A program made the translations under genes and the position numbers. Of a DNA stretch of 64,000 nucleotides, positions 55,101 through 64,000 are shown one piece after another (the first letter of the stretch is position 1; the number at the start of each line of letters is the position of its first letter). Below the pieces are notes generated by a model that was not told the DNA's origin, searched no databases, and saw only the letters and a list, made by a program, of their open reading frames with translations. Source of the DNA: Andrena cerasifolii (lineage: Eukaryota; Arthropoda; Insecta; Hymenoptera; Andrenidae); NCBI RefSeq assembly GCF_050908995.1, contig NC_135122.1, positions 14,610,501 through 14,674,500 of the forward strand, given 5' to 3'.

Positions 55101-56990
55101 CAATTTTAACGAATAAATAATTAATTGAATTTAAATAAAAAAATTTAACACCCCTTATTCAATAAATGTAAGGCTAAAAATAAACTAGAGGCGCAGTAAT
55201 TGGCTACCCCAAAGTAATCGGCCCCTATACTCGTCTAATCCATCTTCCTGGTAATTAGTTAAGAGGAAAGTACGGGGCAATCAATTATCGGTGTACTATT
55301 TATTTTTCTATTTATTTCCACCTCCGCGGAAGAAGAGGGAGAAGAGGCAGAAACAATGTAGACGCACGTCGAGTATATAAATTCGAGTCTCGTTGCTGGC
55401 GAAGGAAGGTACGCTTAAGCGGCCCCGAAAAAGAGTCACACCGTCGGTGGTCGGGCGAAATCTTCGACGAACTGTGACAGGCTCGTAAAACCTGGCCGTT
55501 TTGTGGATCGTGAAGGAAGTAACTGTCGCCTCGAAACACCGTAAAGCTGCGCACGCGGAATAACTGTAAGCGCGATCATATGAATGCGCGGATATCGAAT
55601 GCGTTTCCTTGATCCGAGCGATAAACTCCACATTAAAATCGTGATTTATCCCGCCCGCGCATCCGTGACGCGCCGATAATGGTGGCGAGCTTAATAAAAC
55701 CAGCACTTTTACCACTTTCTTCGGACCCAGAACCAACGATGCGAGTACACGCAACGTTGTTTCAAGTTTTAATTAAACACCGGTCGCCGCGACGGCATTA
55801 AGTCCCTACATTTTGCAGTTTCGGCTGATGGGGATGTTATTTCGTGGCTACCAAAGTGGAATTACGATCTTTAGTGCAACGGAATATCTGAATAATTCAA
55901 GAGGCTCGAGTTTGACAACCACGTGTTTATAATTACGCTATTGAATCTTTATACTGTTACCGTGGATTAGAGCAGTGACGAGCAACCTTTGGCCCGCGGT
56001 GGGCCAACAGTGGAAACCTAATACTCCTCCACGCGGGCCGCAATATTAAATACTTAAATACACTAATAAAAGAATTTTAATTTATGGGCTGAATTTGTTG
56101 CAGCAAGATGGGTGCAAGTCCAGTTTTTACAGTTTTTTAGTTATAGCGAGTAATATACATAAAACAAATCACACCGTTTGCTGCAGGTTTGGTGCAAATC
56201 CGATAACAAATGAGCGATTTATTAGAAATTTAGAACCTGCACCCACTGTTTTGTGCAATATTTTTATTTTAGGCAGCTCCAGCAAATAAACCATGCACAT
56301 TTTCTCTGCTGCTCGTCACTGGACTAGAGGAGAATTTATAGCCAGACTTTAAAGTCCAAGCCCATTTCTCTACTACCCCGATCCGAAGACGGTTTCGTCA
56401 CCAATTTGATACAAAAATCTGGACCCCTGCTGGGGTCAGCGCCTCGTCAACGAAAGGAAATTGATCTCGAGCTAGGGATCTCAGATACGCGTGGCCCCGG
56501 CGAACTTACTCGTTAAGAGACAGCTGACGATTGGCTTGGTGTAAAACAACATAGGCACGAAGAATAAAGACAAGGCCGACGAGGTGGAAAATAACGTGGC
56601 GGCCACGCTGTACCACACCACCGTCCGTCTTTCCTCCCGCGACTGGTACAAGCCCTGCTTTACATCTCTCTTCACCACTGCCAGCAAAGGTAACACGAGA
56701 TGCATGTTCAGCCGAAACATCACGGCCTTCAGCACTATCAAGATGGTTGGGAACGATAGCGTGATGTTCTTCAACGTCTTCTGAAGGTCGTGCACGTTCT
56801 GCAAGAGCGTGACGATCTCCAGCGAGGTGAATATCACGACGTACGTAATGTAGAAAAAGAATCGAACGTCGTTCCGATTATCCGGCCAGAGGCCAGATAA
56901 GTTGAGCAGGCGTTTGCTCCAGGACAGCACGTTCTCGTCGTAGAACAGTTCTACGTTCAACGATATCGGCTTCTTCATAGCCGAGAACAT
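52150..56990 (-). CDS. insect odorant receptor (7tm_6 family)
   Basis: A membrane odorant receptor, which in this family acts as the ligand-specific subunit beside the Orco co-receptor. Exons on the minus strand: 56990-56510, 54644-54359, 53273-53174, 52943-52833, 52455-52300, 52200-52150. All introns are GT-AG, phases agree (1, 2, 0, 0, 0), and the product is 394 aa, the usual length. I see LSGLWP near the N-terminus, then hydrophobic segments in exon 1 (FFFYITYVVIFTSLEIVTLL and two more), exon 2 (long TM4 region), exon 3 (VQTLGLIFSLCIVVFQLL) and exon 4 (IHFIIYSCAVILLAFCYCF, ending in LGECLINE). Exon 5 carries the family's CYFINWYDL and SQKPLCLTAGKFYVFSLETF pattern, and exon 6 ends ASMAYLSVLNSVI. 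The frame is open further upstream only through a non-ATG TTG codon, so the first ATG at 56990 is the start. No stop or frameshift is seen, so the gene looks intact. The ligand is unknown. Confidence 0.93.
53514..53755. repeat. ~100-bp-arm foldback inside the mariner remnant
   Basis: The left arm (about 53514-53616) includes CTTAGAGCATAT, GGAGGAAGCATGCAAT, GTAGACGGCGGTA and GGGGGACACCCTCT. The right arm (about 53656-53755) repeats these in reverse complement with a few differences. The spacer is about 40 bases with a T run at 53640-53649. The left arm follows directly on the element's left inverted terminus, which suggests that an end-proximal piece was copied in inverted orientation. Confidence 0.85.
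53889..54133 (+). pseudogene. mariner transposase C-terminal fragment, broken
   Basis: A plus-strand frame reads DQIFPDFITSAEWPPYSPNL, NPMDYSV, then a stop where the family has tryptophan, then SILEAGVCAKPHKSLKSLKE. The WPPYSPxLNPxDYxxWSILE signature, including the last catalytic aspartate region, identifies a mariner-type DDE transposase. Further stop codons follow about 50 codons later. The N-terminal half is absent, so it is not functional. Confidence 0.88.
55973..56321. mobile_element. hAT-type MITE in odorant receptor intron 1
   Basis: The ends CAGTGACGAGCA (55973-55984) and TGCTCGTCACTG (56310-56321) are exact inverted repeats. Flanking 8-bp copies GATTAGAG (55965-55972) and GACTAGAG (56322-56329) differ at one base. 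The subterminal sequence CAACCTTTGGCCCGCGGTGG is typical of hAT ends. At 349 bp with no transposase, it is non-autonomous and is slightly older than the one at 9592. Confidence 0.9.
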
Positions 56991-59170
56991 GGTATTCCGA
57001 TTCCCCAAGTGTCCTCCTTAAATATCTAAAAGATTGCGGATCTTGTTTCTCAGAGGTCTTGAGAAATCATAGAACAGCGGTGCACGTATGTGAAATTTCT
57101 TCCCATGTCGACTATAACTTCATTATCATTCCGATAAATCGTGGAGCATAATATTGTTGAGCACCGCGTCTGCAACTTTCGACACGATTCATGTTACAGC
57201 CAGATTTCTGTTCCCTCTTTCAGCCAGTTGTGTAAAGTAAAATATGTACACTACACGTCAAGGTATCGTGTTAAAGATAAGCGAGCAACGGTGAATCTTT
57301 TCCTGTCGATAGCCGATAGGCGACTGGAACTCTGAGCGGAACGATCTTCCCCTCGTGGGCGAAAAGTTCGGTAGAGATTCGTGAGCTGGACGCCGTCCAG
57401 AATCGCGAGAGCATTTCCCAATCGATAGTAGTTCTTCATTAATGCGTAATTACATATTCTGTGATTGCTGTCGCCGGACGTCGCGCGGCGTGTAGCGAGT
57501 CACGCTATCCGCGCGAATTCTCACTGCTCGATATGCGATCGTAATTTCGCCGCCAAACTCTTGTGCATACGTTAGCGGGCTGCGCTCGAGTTTCGAAAGG
57601 CAGGCACCGTGCAACAACTGGGGCTGAATCGCGGGGACAGTTGCGAAGCAATTATCAGTTTTTCCACGGTTTCGGGTCGGAAACTTTAGTCTTGCAGCGA
57701 CCACTCGACGCTCAGGGTGTCTAGTAGACACTGTCTACTATGTTACGCCTGACTCTTTGTTTGTTGGGAAATGAAAGTTTCAAGTCGGATATTAGTAACG
57801 ACAGTGTTTCGCGGCGATATTGGTTTATACTGTAGATGCGTTACGGAGTGGTGGTTATTAATTTGTTTAAGAAGCACCTTTCAATCCTCTGTAGATTTTT
57901 AATGAAGATTTAAGTAATGAGACAGTCAAGTTTAGAATAGGCGTAATATTCATGTTGATCGCTTAATTATAATTAAATTCCAATACGGAAGAATGCAGTG
58001 CAGGCTGCAACAGAATTTTTTAAAACAAATTTCACTATTCAGAGCCACTCAAGTTGCGAACGAAATACCTCCCATAACATCTATGCACGTATGCACTTGT
58101 ATTCGCATTTGTTTTGTCAATTTTGTTTACTGTTATAAAAAACTCTGCGTATATATCGCAGTTATGGGAACACGTCTGCAGGCTCTAAATACTATCGTTA
58201 TAAATATTTATATACTTAAAAATAAGTGCAGAAAGAAGTTTCATATGATCTAGGAAGGTTTATAACTTATAAGCATTGGTGGAGAGCACGCTGTGACGCA
58301 AATGAAATTTACTTCGAGTTTTATTCAACACAAGTTTATAATATTCTTTAAACTAACAATAGGAACTTTTGTACCTCTTCTTATGAGTTCATACTATAAA
58401 GGGTAGTTTCACTCCCTAAACCTGCAAACGGTCCAAAATAAAAATTTCGATTCTCTAAAACATATCCAAAAACCAAAGCAATCGGAGGCGGACACCTAAA
58501 AACCTCTCCTTATCAGTTGGACCGACACCAGTATATTTCGAAAGCCTCTGCTCTTGTTAGTGCCAACGAGAAATGTTCCTATTCCCCGATTAAAAATGAA
58601 GTTATAACTTAAATCACTATGAAAGTAAAGAATTCGAGCCTTTACGATTAAAAACTGTTATTAACTTAAATTATAAAAATTTCGACTTACACCACTATGA
58701 TTCTCAGCCCTCCATATTAGAATATTACATGATACTTTCGCCTTCGCAATTTCTTTACACGAAGCTTACATTTTATGAATATTGCATTTGAAATTCGACG
58801 AGTGCGAGTCCTTCCCACCTACGCCGGCCTTCGTCTTCGATCCCTGACCGCGAGACATCCACTCCAATCATATATGTCTGTTCGTATCACCGAGATCATC
58901 AAGATAAGAATAATCGATCAATGTAATTCAGACCAGACTACCAATCGCCAAACAGATGAGGAATCCTTGTTCGAGGACGATGAAGAGCGCGTGTGCGCGC
59001 CTCCCGAGCTTGCAACCCGCTAGCGGATGCAACCAGTGTCATGCAGTCGTTGCACCGACTGCACGTGGAGAACGTTGTTCGTGCGAAGGAAAGCACGAAG
59101 ATCCATCGACGTTACAGCCGCCAGATCGCTTCGAAGATCATACCGGGCCGACGAGTATCTCCAATTTAAC
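56991..59170. other. head-to-head intergenic region between receptor and LGR genes
   Basis: About 2.2 kb separates the start codons of the minus-strand odorant receptor and the plus-strand LGR. It must hold both promoters if no upstream exons exist. I do not see a clear TATA box or initiator. An in-frame ATG for the LGR at 59027, preceded by an in-frame TAG at 59021, lies at the right-hand end. Confidence 0.5.
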
Positions 59171-62100
59171 ATGAGATTCAAACGCATCGGCGCAATTGGT
59201 GGATCTTTGATCACCACCGTATGTTTGCTCTCGGGGCTCATGTATTACTTTAACCAAGGTATGTGACTTGATCAGTGGGGTTCTTATGGATCAGTGGGAG
59301 TTTTGTATGATTTTATTTGCAGTATTTAATATTTGCTTCAAGGAGAAGTTCGATGATACGTGCACTTCATTCAATGTTATTTTAAGTACCAAGTGGCTAA
59401 TGGGGGATTTTATATTGATTTTTGAGAAGGTGGTGGGAGGCAATGTTGTTAATGTATTTTCCACGAGTCGATTAAGCACAGTTTCTTCTTCTGATAAAAC
59501 ACGCTACGAAGAATCTTTTAATTTTGCTGAACGTGCTTTCGCCTTTAATTTTTAGCTACCTTTACGTGTTGATTGAATTATTCATTCTAAAATTACTGAA
59601 GACAGCAAGAGTTCCTTTTTAACGAATTACTTTTTACGCATCGCATCGGCACGTACAGGACTTTAAAGTATTGGATTATGATAATATGTACGTGTGCTTC
59701 TTTTCAAGCGCGCGTGTATGTTGCCAATCATTCAAATTCGTACGACACGAATAATACAATTCAATAATGCATCTTCGATAGCTGCTTGCAATTCTGAAGT
59801 AGATTTCGGACCTCAAGCGGTTCTAAAGTTTCGTCAACAATTTTTTAACGTTAGAATTTATTTCCAAAATTGATGGTAAATTTCTCGTAGAGGAAGTGGG
59901 GCAAATATAGGCTAGGGTCTACATATGGGCTGGGTGAGTATTGGGTCATAGTGCGTGTTTCGCTCTATCGGAAAAGGTGTAAAAGTAGGTACGACTGAGA
60001 AGAAAAAGCAGCTGTGGGAAATAGATAATGGCTTACATTTTTTTTGGTTAACGTGTTGTGTTGCAGACTCTCTTGAAAGAACGATCTATCAAATCTTCTT
60101 AGAACTCAAAAATTTAACAGGTATGTGTGTTTTATTTATTTTTTTTAACAATAACCTCTTGAACTAATACTTAATTTGCTGTGAGCACTATGTCATTGAC
60201 ATTGTAAGCTTGTTTTAACATAATTTTTTGTAATGGATATCATCGCGTAGTAATTATATTCGTGGCCTTAAGCGTCCATCAGCAAATGATTTAAATACGG
60301 GCTACAAACCTGAAGACGATTTCAGCGATGTTGAATTCCATCAGGGGGAGCACCGAGATGACGAGGGTGCGAGTTGCATGTTTCGCGAAGGACTTTTCTC
60401 TGAAGACACAGTGGGGGAACTTTTGGTGAAATGTTTTCAGTGTTATATGTGGGCACACAATGCCTGCGTAGATGTTGAAAGGGACGTATACATCCGTGAC
60501 GACTGTAAATACGCCCTCATTATCTAAATTTATTTTTGTTAGCATTGCGGACGTGTTTTAAAATACTTCAATCTGAAAAAATGCAGTTCTCACTTTTCTT
60601 TTAGATTATTTTAATAGTAGCCCGTACTTAGACCACACTTTCAAAAATGGATATTTTTACTTTCATTTTAAATATAGAATTTGAAACTAACATTGCTCCT
60701 CAGCTTACCTTAACTCCATATCATCAGGCAACCATATTTAACACATAGATTAAAGTGTCACATCGTAAAAAACTTCGACAGGTGCGACAAAAAATCCTGT
60801 AATACAAGTACTAGTCCAAAGTTCGACCACTTCCTCTATATTTCACCTCATTACATTTGTTTGTCTGAGAACGTCTTCCAAACGAATATTTTTATGGACA
60901 CGAGGAAGGAAGGAAGTAATAGACCAATTGGGAAAAGGAGAAAATTACATAATTTATATCTTAACAAGTGTCTTTACTATCGCCTTAATGAACGCTCATT
61001 CTTCTAACTAACAGCTAGAAATGGTGCATTCATCGTCGTGTATTCATTGATGATATACGACGATTGCAAATTCAGCAATGCAGTCTGTAGCAACTACGGA
61101 GCAGGGGAAATCGCGAATTCTCCACAAATCCCATTTTCCTAATTGCAGACACCTGCCCCGTGGGAACATTCCCCTGTAAGAATACTACCATGTGTTTACC
61201 CCAAAGGGACTGGTGCAACCAGGATGTGCAATGTCCTTACGGCGATGACGAAAGTGATTGCTTTGGTATGTTAACACTCTCTAATACCATAGTTTCAATA
61301 TTCAATCTCTAGGTGCGTCAAATAAAACACTGATTCGCAATGGAAAATTGTTTTGTATACAGCCGATCTTCACGGGGTGTTCGACTGGTTCGGCATTAAC
61401 AGAGAGTCCGTGAAGGAAGCCTTAAGGAAATTCGTTTGCAGTAATCCACAATTTATTGTGCTCGGAAAACGGGCAGTAACGTTAAACCGCAAAATACGAC
61501 ACAGGAACTCGGAATTTTTCTTTTTCCAGATGACACTGACACTCCTGTTAGATGTGTGTACAACCTCAAGTGCCTCGCTACTTGCCAAGGATATTCTGAA
61601 ATACCGCAAAATTTGTCTTCCCAAACGATGTCTATGTACGAAGCCCGAATACTTAAGAATCGAATTTTTTATAATATAATTTTTCATCGCATTCTCTCAG
61701 CTACTCGATTTCAAAATACTCCCCGCTCCTGTCGTTCGGCTAAATTGAAAAGTGAAACTTTAACAATTTTCTAGAGGTCTGTACGACAGTTCGATTGAAC
61801 GCGTGCCAGCGGATGCTTTCGCAAGTTATTCAGAAATACGTCTATTGTAAGTTTCTAGCACGTCGATGGTATTATGCAATTCCTGGTCATAAATTTTGCG
61901 CAGAACGGAGGAAAACTGTTGTTTATAGATATCTCGATGGCACTGGCATACGTGAAATAGAAGCGGGCGCTTTCGCAAATTTGACGATGCTATTTTGGCT
62001 GTGAGTATTACCGTCGCAGGATTCTCTTTAAACGATTCGCGTGAAAGTAATTCGATATTTTTCTAAGTGCTTCGCCTTTGTGAGATTAAAAGCTTAAAGA

Positions 62101-64000
62101 TTCAATTCGATCTTTCGAAACAATTCATAGGTGTATAGGCTACGTGCTAAGAAATGTGAACGCTGCGGGCTTAGAAGCAGTATATCCTTTTATGTAACAA
62201 ATGCGTAATTTGTGCGTAGTTCGTTGGATAATAATACGATTAGTAAGTTGCTACCGGGCCACTTTACCGGCTTAATTAATTTGGAGTCCCTGAAGGTAAA
62301 CAAGAACAGAATCACCGTGGCGGATTTGTCAGACTTAGAGGGAAGCAGCACTTTGAGTTTCATGTAAGTCATTCAACCACAGAACTTGAAATGCAATTTA
62401 ATATCAGACTCCGATAACTTTCAAAGTACGTAGGTACGTATCTCGTGATATCCTTCGCTCGCTTAAGGGGACTAGGCAGTCGCTTTCTGTGAAAAAAAAA
62501 GAACACGGTCTTTGTAATGCATTTGTAAAAAAAATGAAAGCAAATCCAGGCGTATCCTTTTACCCAATGTTTATTATTATCATAGAGATTGAAAGTAGTT
62601 GGTACTAAATATACATGTGCTTTAAAAATGGCGGTGCTGACTGGTAAACATTTTAACATTCTTCGGTGGTTTTCAGGTAATATTGGTCGTGCAGTGCCGT
62701 AATCCAATTTCAAGATGCGATTCTTGTTTGCAACATCTGTAGTTTCGCGCCGAACCAATGAAAACTAAAATTAAAACAGAATTATTAAGAAAAAATCGGT
62801 CGTGTTTGTGCGCTACTAAAAATCCGTGACTTTTTAATTTTTTGACGAAAATGGCAAATTTTTACTGACCTTATCAGAGGTTTCGCGCGAAATGGCACAT
62901 GTTTTACACATCCCGTCATTTCTTCAAGTCGATCTGAACCGCCGTTCCTTCGCAACTAGCCGAAAACCAAGAGAAAGAAAGATTCAAGAAAAACGCGTTT
63001 GAAGGTTCTATAAGCTTCACCTTTTCAGCTGCCAAATCAACAATTTTGCGAATTTTAATATAAACCAAGCGGCATTTTATTAAGGAAAGATAGTACTTTC
63101 GGAAAGTGCAATAAAAAATCGATTTTTCGACTGCCTAGTCCCCTTAAGAATACCTTCTCGCATTACTTATCAAGGAGAGAAAAATAAAAAGTAAAACCTC
63201 TGCTAATTCCATAAGTATCGTGTCTAACAATGTTTACTAATTCGATCATGATAAATACTTGTCAGTGTCACTGAGAAGTGTCTAAAACACATTACACCGT
63301 TGTAGAGACTTAAGAGAGAACAATTTGACATCGAAAACACTGAAACTACCGCAACTACCAGCCCTACACGAGATGTAAGTCCACATCCCGCAGCAGTCTC
63401 AAGTCCCAACGGACTATTTTACCGATTCAAACGAAATTTCCAGCCTACTGGACGAAAACAATTTCGAGTCCATACCAGACACTCTGTTCGTTAGTTGCCC
63501 GGCGTTAACATTATTGTACGTACGTATGTAGAAATGTTGAGACAAAAAAAAAGAGCTCAAACGATTCCCTTGAGCGGCAACGAATCGGCAAATGATATTG
63601 AACGATCATCCAGGAGCATGCAGAAGAACAAGATAAGAACCATCGGGGCGGATACGTTTCAGAATTTGGAGCAGCTCGAGGAACTGTGAGTTGATGGAAA
63701 ACTCGCGAATGCCTCGCATGAGAATTACGCCCGCCGTTTATCACGATGTGGTACGAAGTGAATCTTCATTTTCAGCAATCTGGCGTTCAACGAAATAACG
63801 AGCGTCCCGCTGAATGTGTTCCAGCCATTGAAAAATCTGACCAGGCTGTAAGTATACGAGGCACCGGTATCCACATAAATTGTAACGTTACACGTCTTAT
63901 GGTGCGCGCGTGCTTGCCGCGTATTTACCCGATATTTACCGTCGGACACGCCGTTAGAAACGCAAACGAGAGGAACGTCACGTATGCCGTGCGCGTTAAA
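59171..64000 (+). CDS. Lgr3: relaxin-family-receptor-like LGR (Lgr3 type), 5' part
   Basis: A G-protein-coupled receptor for relaxin/insulin-like peptides; in flies Lgr3 is the Dilp8 receptor. Exons in the window: 59171-59258, 60067-60120, 61149-61265, 61363-61440, 61530-61635, 61775-61846, 61929-62000, 62220-62363, 63306-63374, 63444-63515, 63614-63685, 63776-63847. All are GT-AG, and phases join without error (about 338 codons). Residues 10-27 are hydrophobic (GGSLITTVCLLSGLMYYF), a signal peptide or anchor. One LDLa module has six cysteines (C50, C57, C63, C70, C76, C85) and the acidic GDDESDC end. A linker DLHGVFDWFG follows, then a cysteine-bearing cap ending EIPQNLSS, then about eight leucine-rich repeats, e.g. 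LDGTGIREIEAGAFANLTML. LRR exons are mostly 72 bp, phase 2. The start could be 59027, adding 48 residues. The 7TM domain is beyond the window. A single LDLa favours Lgr3 over the multi-LDLa Lgr4, but upstream exons cannot be excluded. Confidence 0.85.
60234..60527 (+). pseudogene. zinc-finger-like ORF fragment, probably transposon-derived
   Basis: Within the second LGR intron a 97-codon plus-strand frame stays open from 60234 to a TAA at 60527. It begins acidic (KPEDDFSDVEFHQGEHRDDE) and ends with a PHD-like half finger KCFQCYMWAHNAC followed by DDCKY. Such C-x2-C-x4-WAH-x2-C tails are common at the C-terminus of DDE transposon-derived ORFs in insects. There is no ATG-led complete gene, and the second metal-binding half is degenerate. 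It could instead be a remnant of a host PHD gene. Confidence 0.45.
62463..63147. mobile_element. TTAA-flanked MITE in an LGR intron (piggyBac-like target)
   Basis: The left end TTAAGGGGACTAGGCAGTCG (62463-62482) is matched exactly by the reverse complement at 63128-63147: a 16-bp perfect inverted repeat plus the TTAA on each side. The 677 bases between the TTAA copies are A/T-rich with no transposase. TTAA duplication is typical of piggyBac superfamily elements, but piggyBac termini usually start CCC, so the family is provisional. It occupies most of the 942-bp intron 62364-63305. Confidence 0.85.

Noticed and set aside
55308..55754. 148-codon minus-strand ORF in receptor intron 1
   Set aside because: It cannot be spliced into the receptor and has no motif; intronic chance ORF.
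57006..57008. Upstream start of the odorant receptor frame
   Set aside because: The codon is TTG, not ATG; the first ATG in frame is at 56990.

Overview
This is a stretch of nuclear DNA from an insect. The genes have many exons with GT-AG introns, and they include an insect-type seven-transmembrane odorant receptor and an invertebrate relaxin-receptor-type LGR. The style (short introns next to long, AT-rich and CpG-containing gene-free DNA, many small DNA transposons) fits Hymenoptera, probably an ant. That species-level guess is an inference. There is no sign of bacterial, organellar or viral gene organisation.

Layout. About 1-42,500: no gene I can support. This 42 kb is intergenic or deep intronic DNA with GC-rich islands that carry long chance ORFs on both strands, homopolymer runs and three small inverted-repeat elements: a hAT-type MITE at 9592-9958 with a perfect 8-bp duplication, and elements at 27469-27836 and 39115-39369. 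It also holds an 81-bp tandem duplication, a 15-bp match to a commercial cDNA adapter, and one coding-like minus-strand ORF at 11824-12006. 42,552-45,940 (+): a complete canonical nuclear poly(A) polymerase (hiiragi/PAPOLA type), 11 coding exons, 612 aa. 45,941-51,250: probable long 3' UTR and intergenic DNA with several AATAAA sites and foldbacks. 52,150-56,990 (-): a complete odorant receptor, 6 exons, 394 aa. Its first two introns hold a hAT MITE and a decayed mariner. 59,171 to the window end (+): the 5' part of a relaxin-family-receptor-like LGR (Lgr3 type) with a membrane-targeting segment, one LDLa module and about eight leucine-rich repeats encoded mostly by 72-bp phase-2 exons. The 7TM part lies beyond the window.

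The three genes do not form a functional unit: one is housekeeping mRNA processing, one chemosensory, one neuroendocrine. The odorant receptor and the LGR are arranged head to head about 2.2 kb apart. I see no clearly new biological system. The most useful results are the exon-level gene models, the small transposons with target duplications in receptor introns, possible intron-retention C-termini for the poly(A) polymerase, and a few unexplained items.
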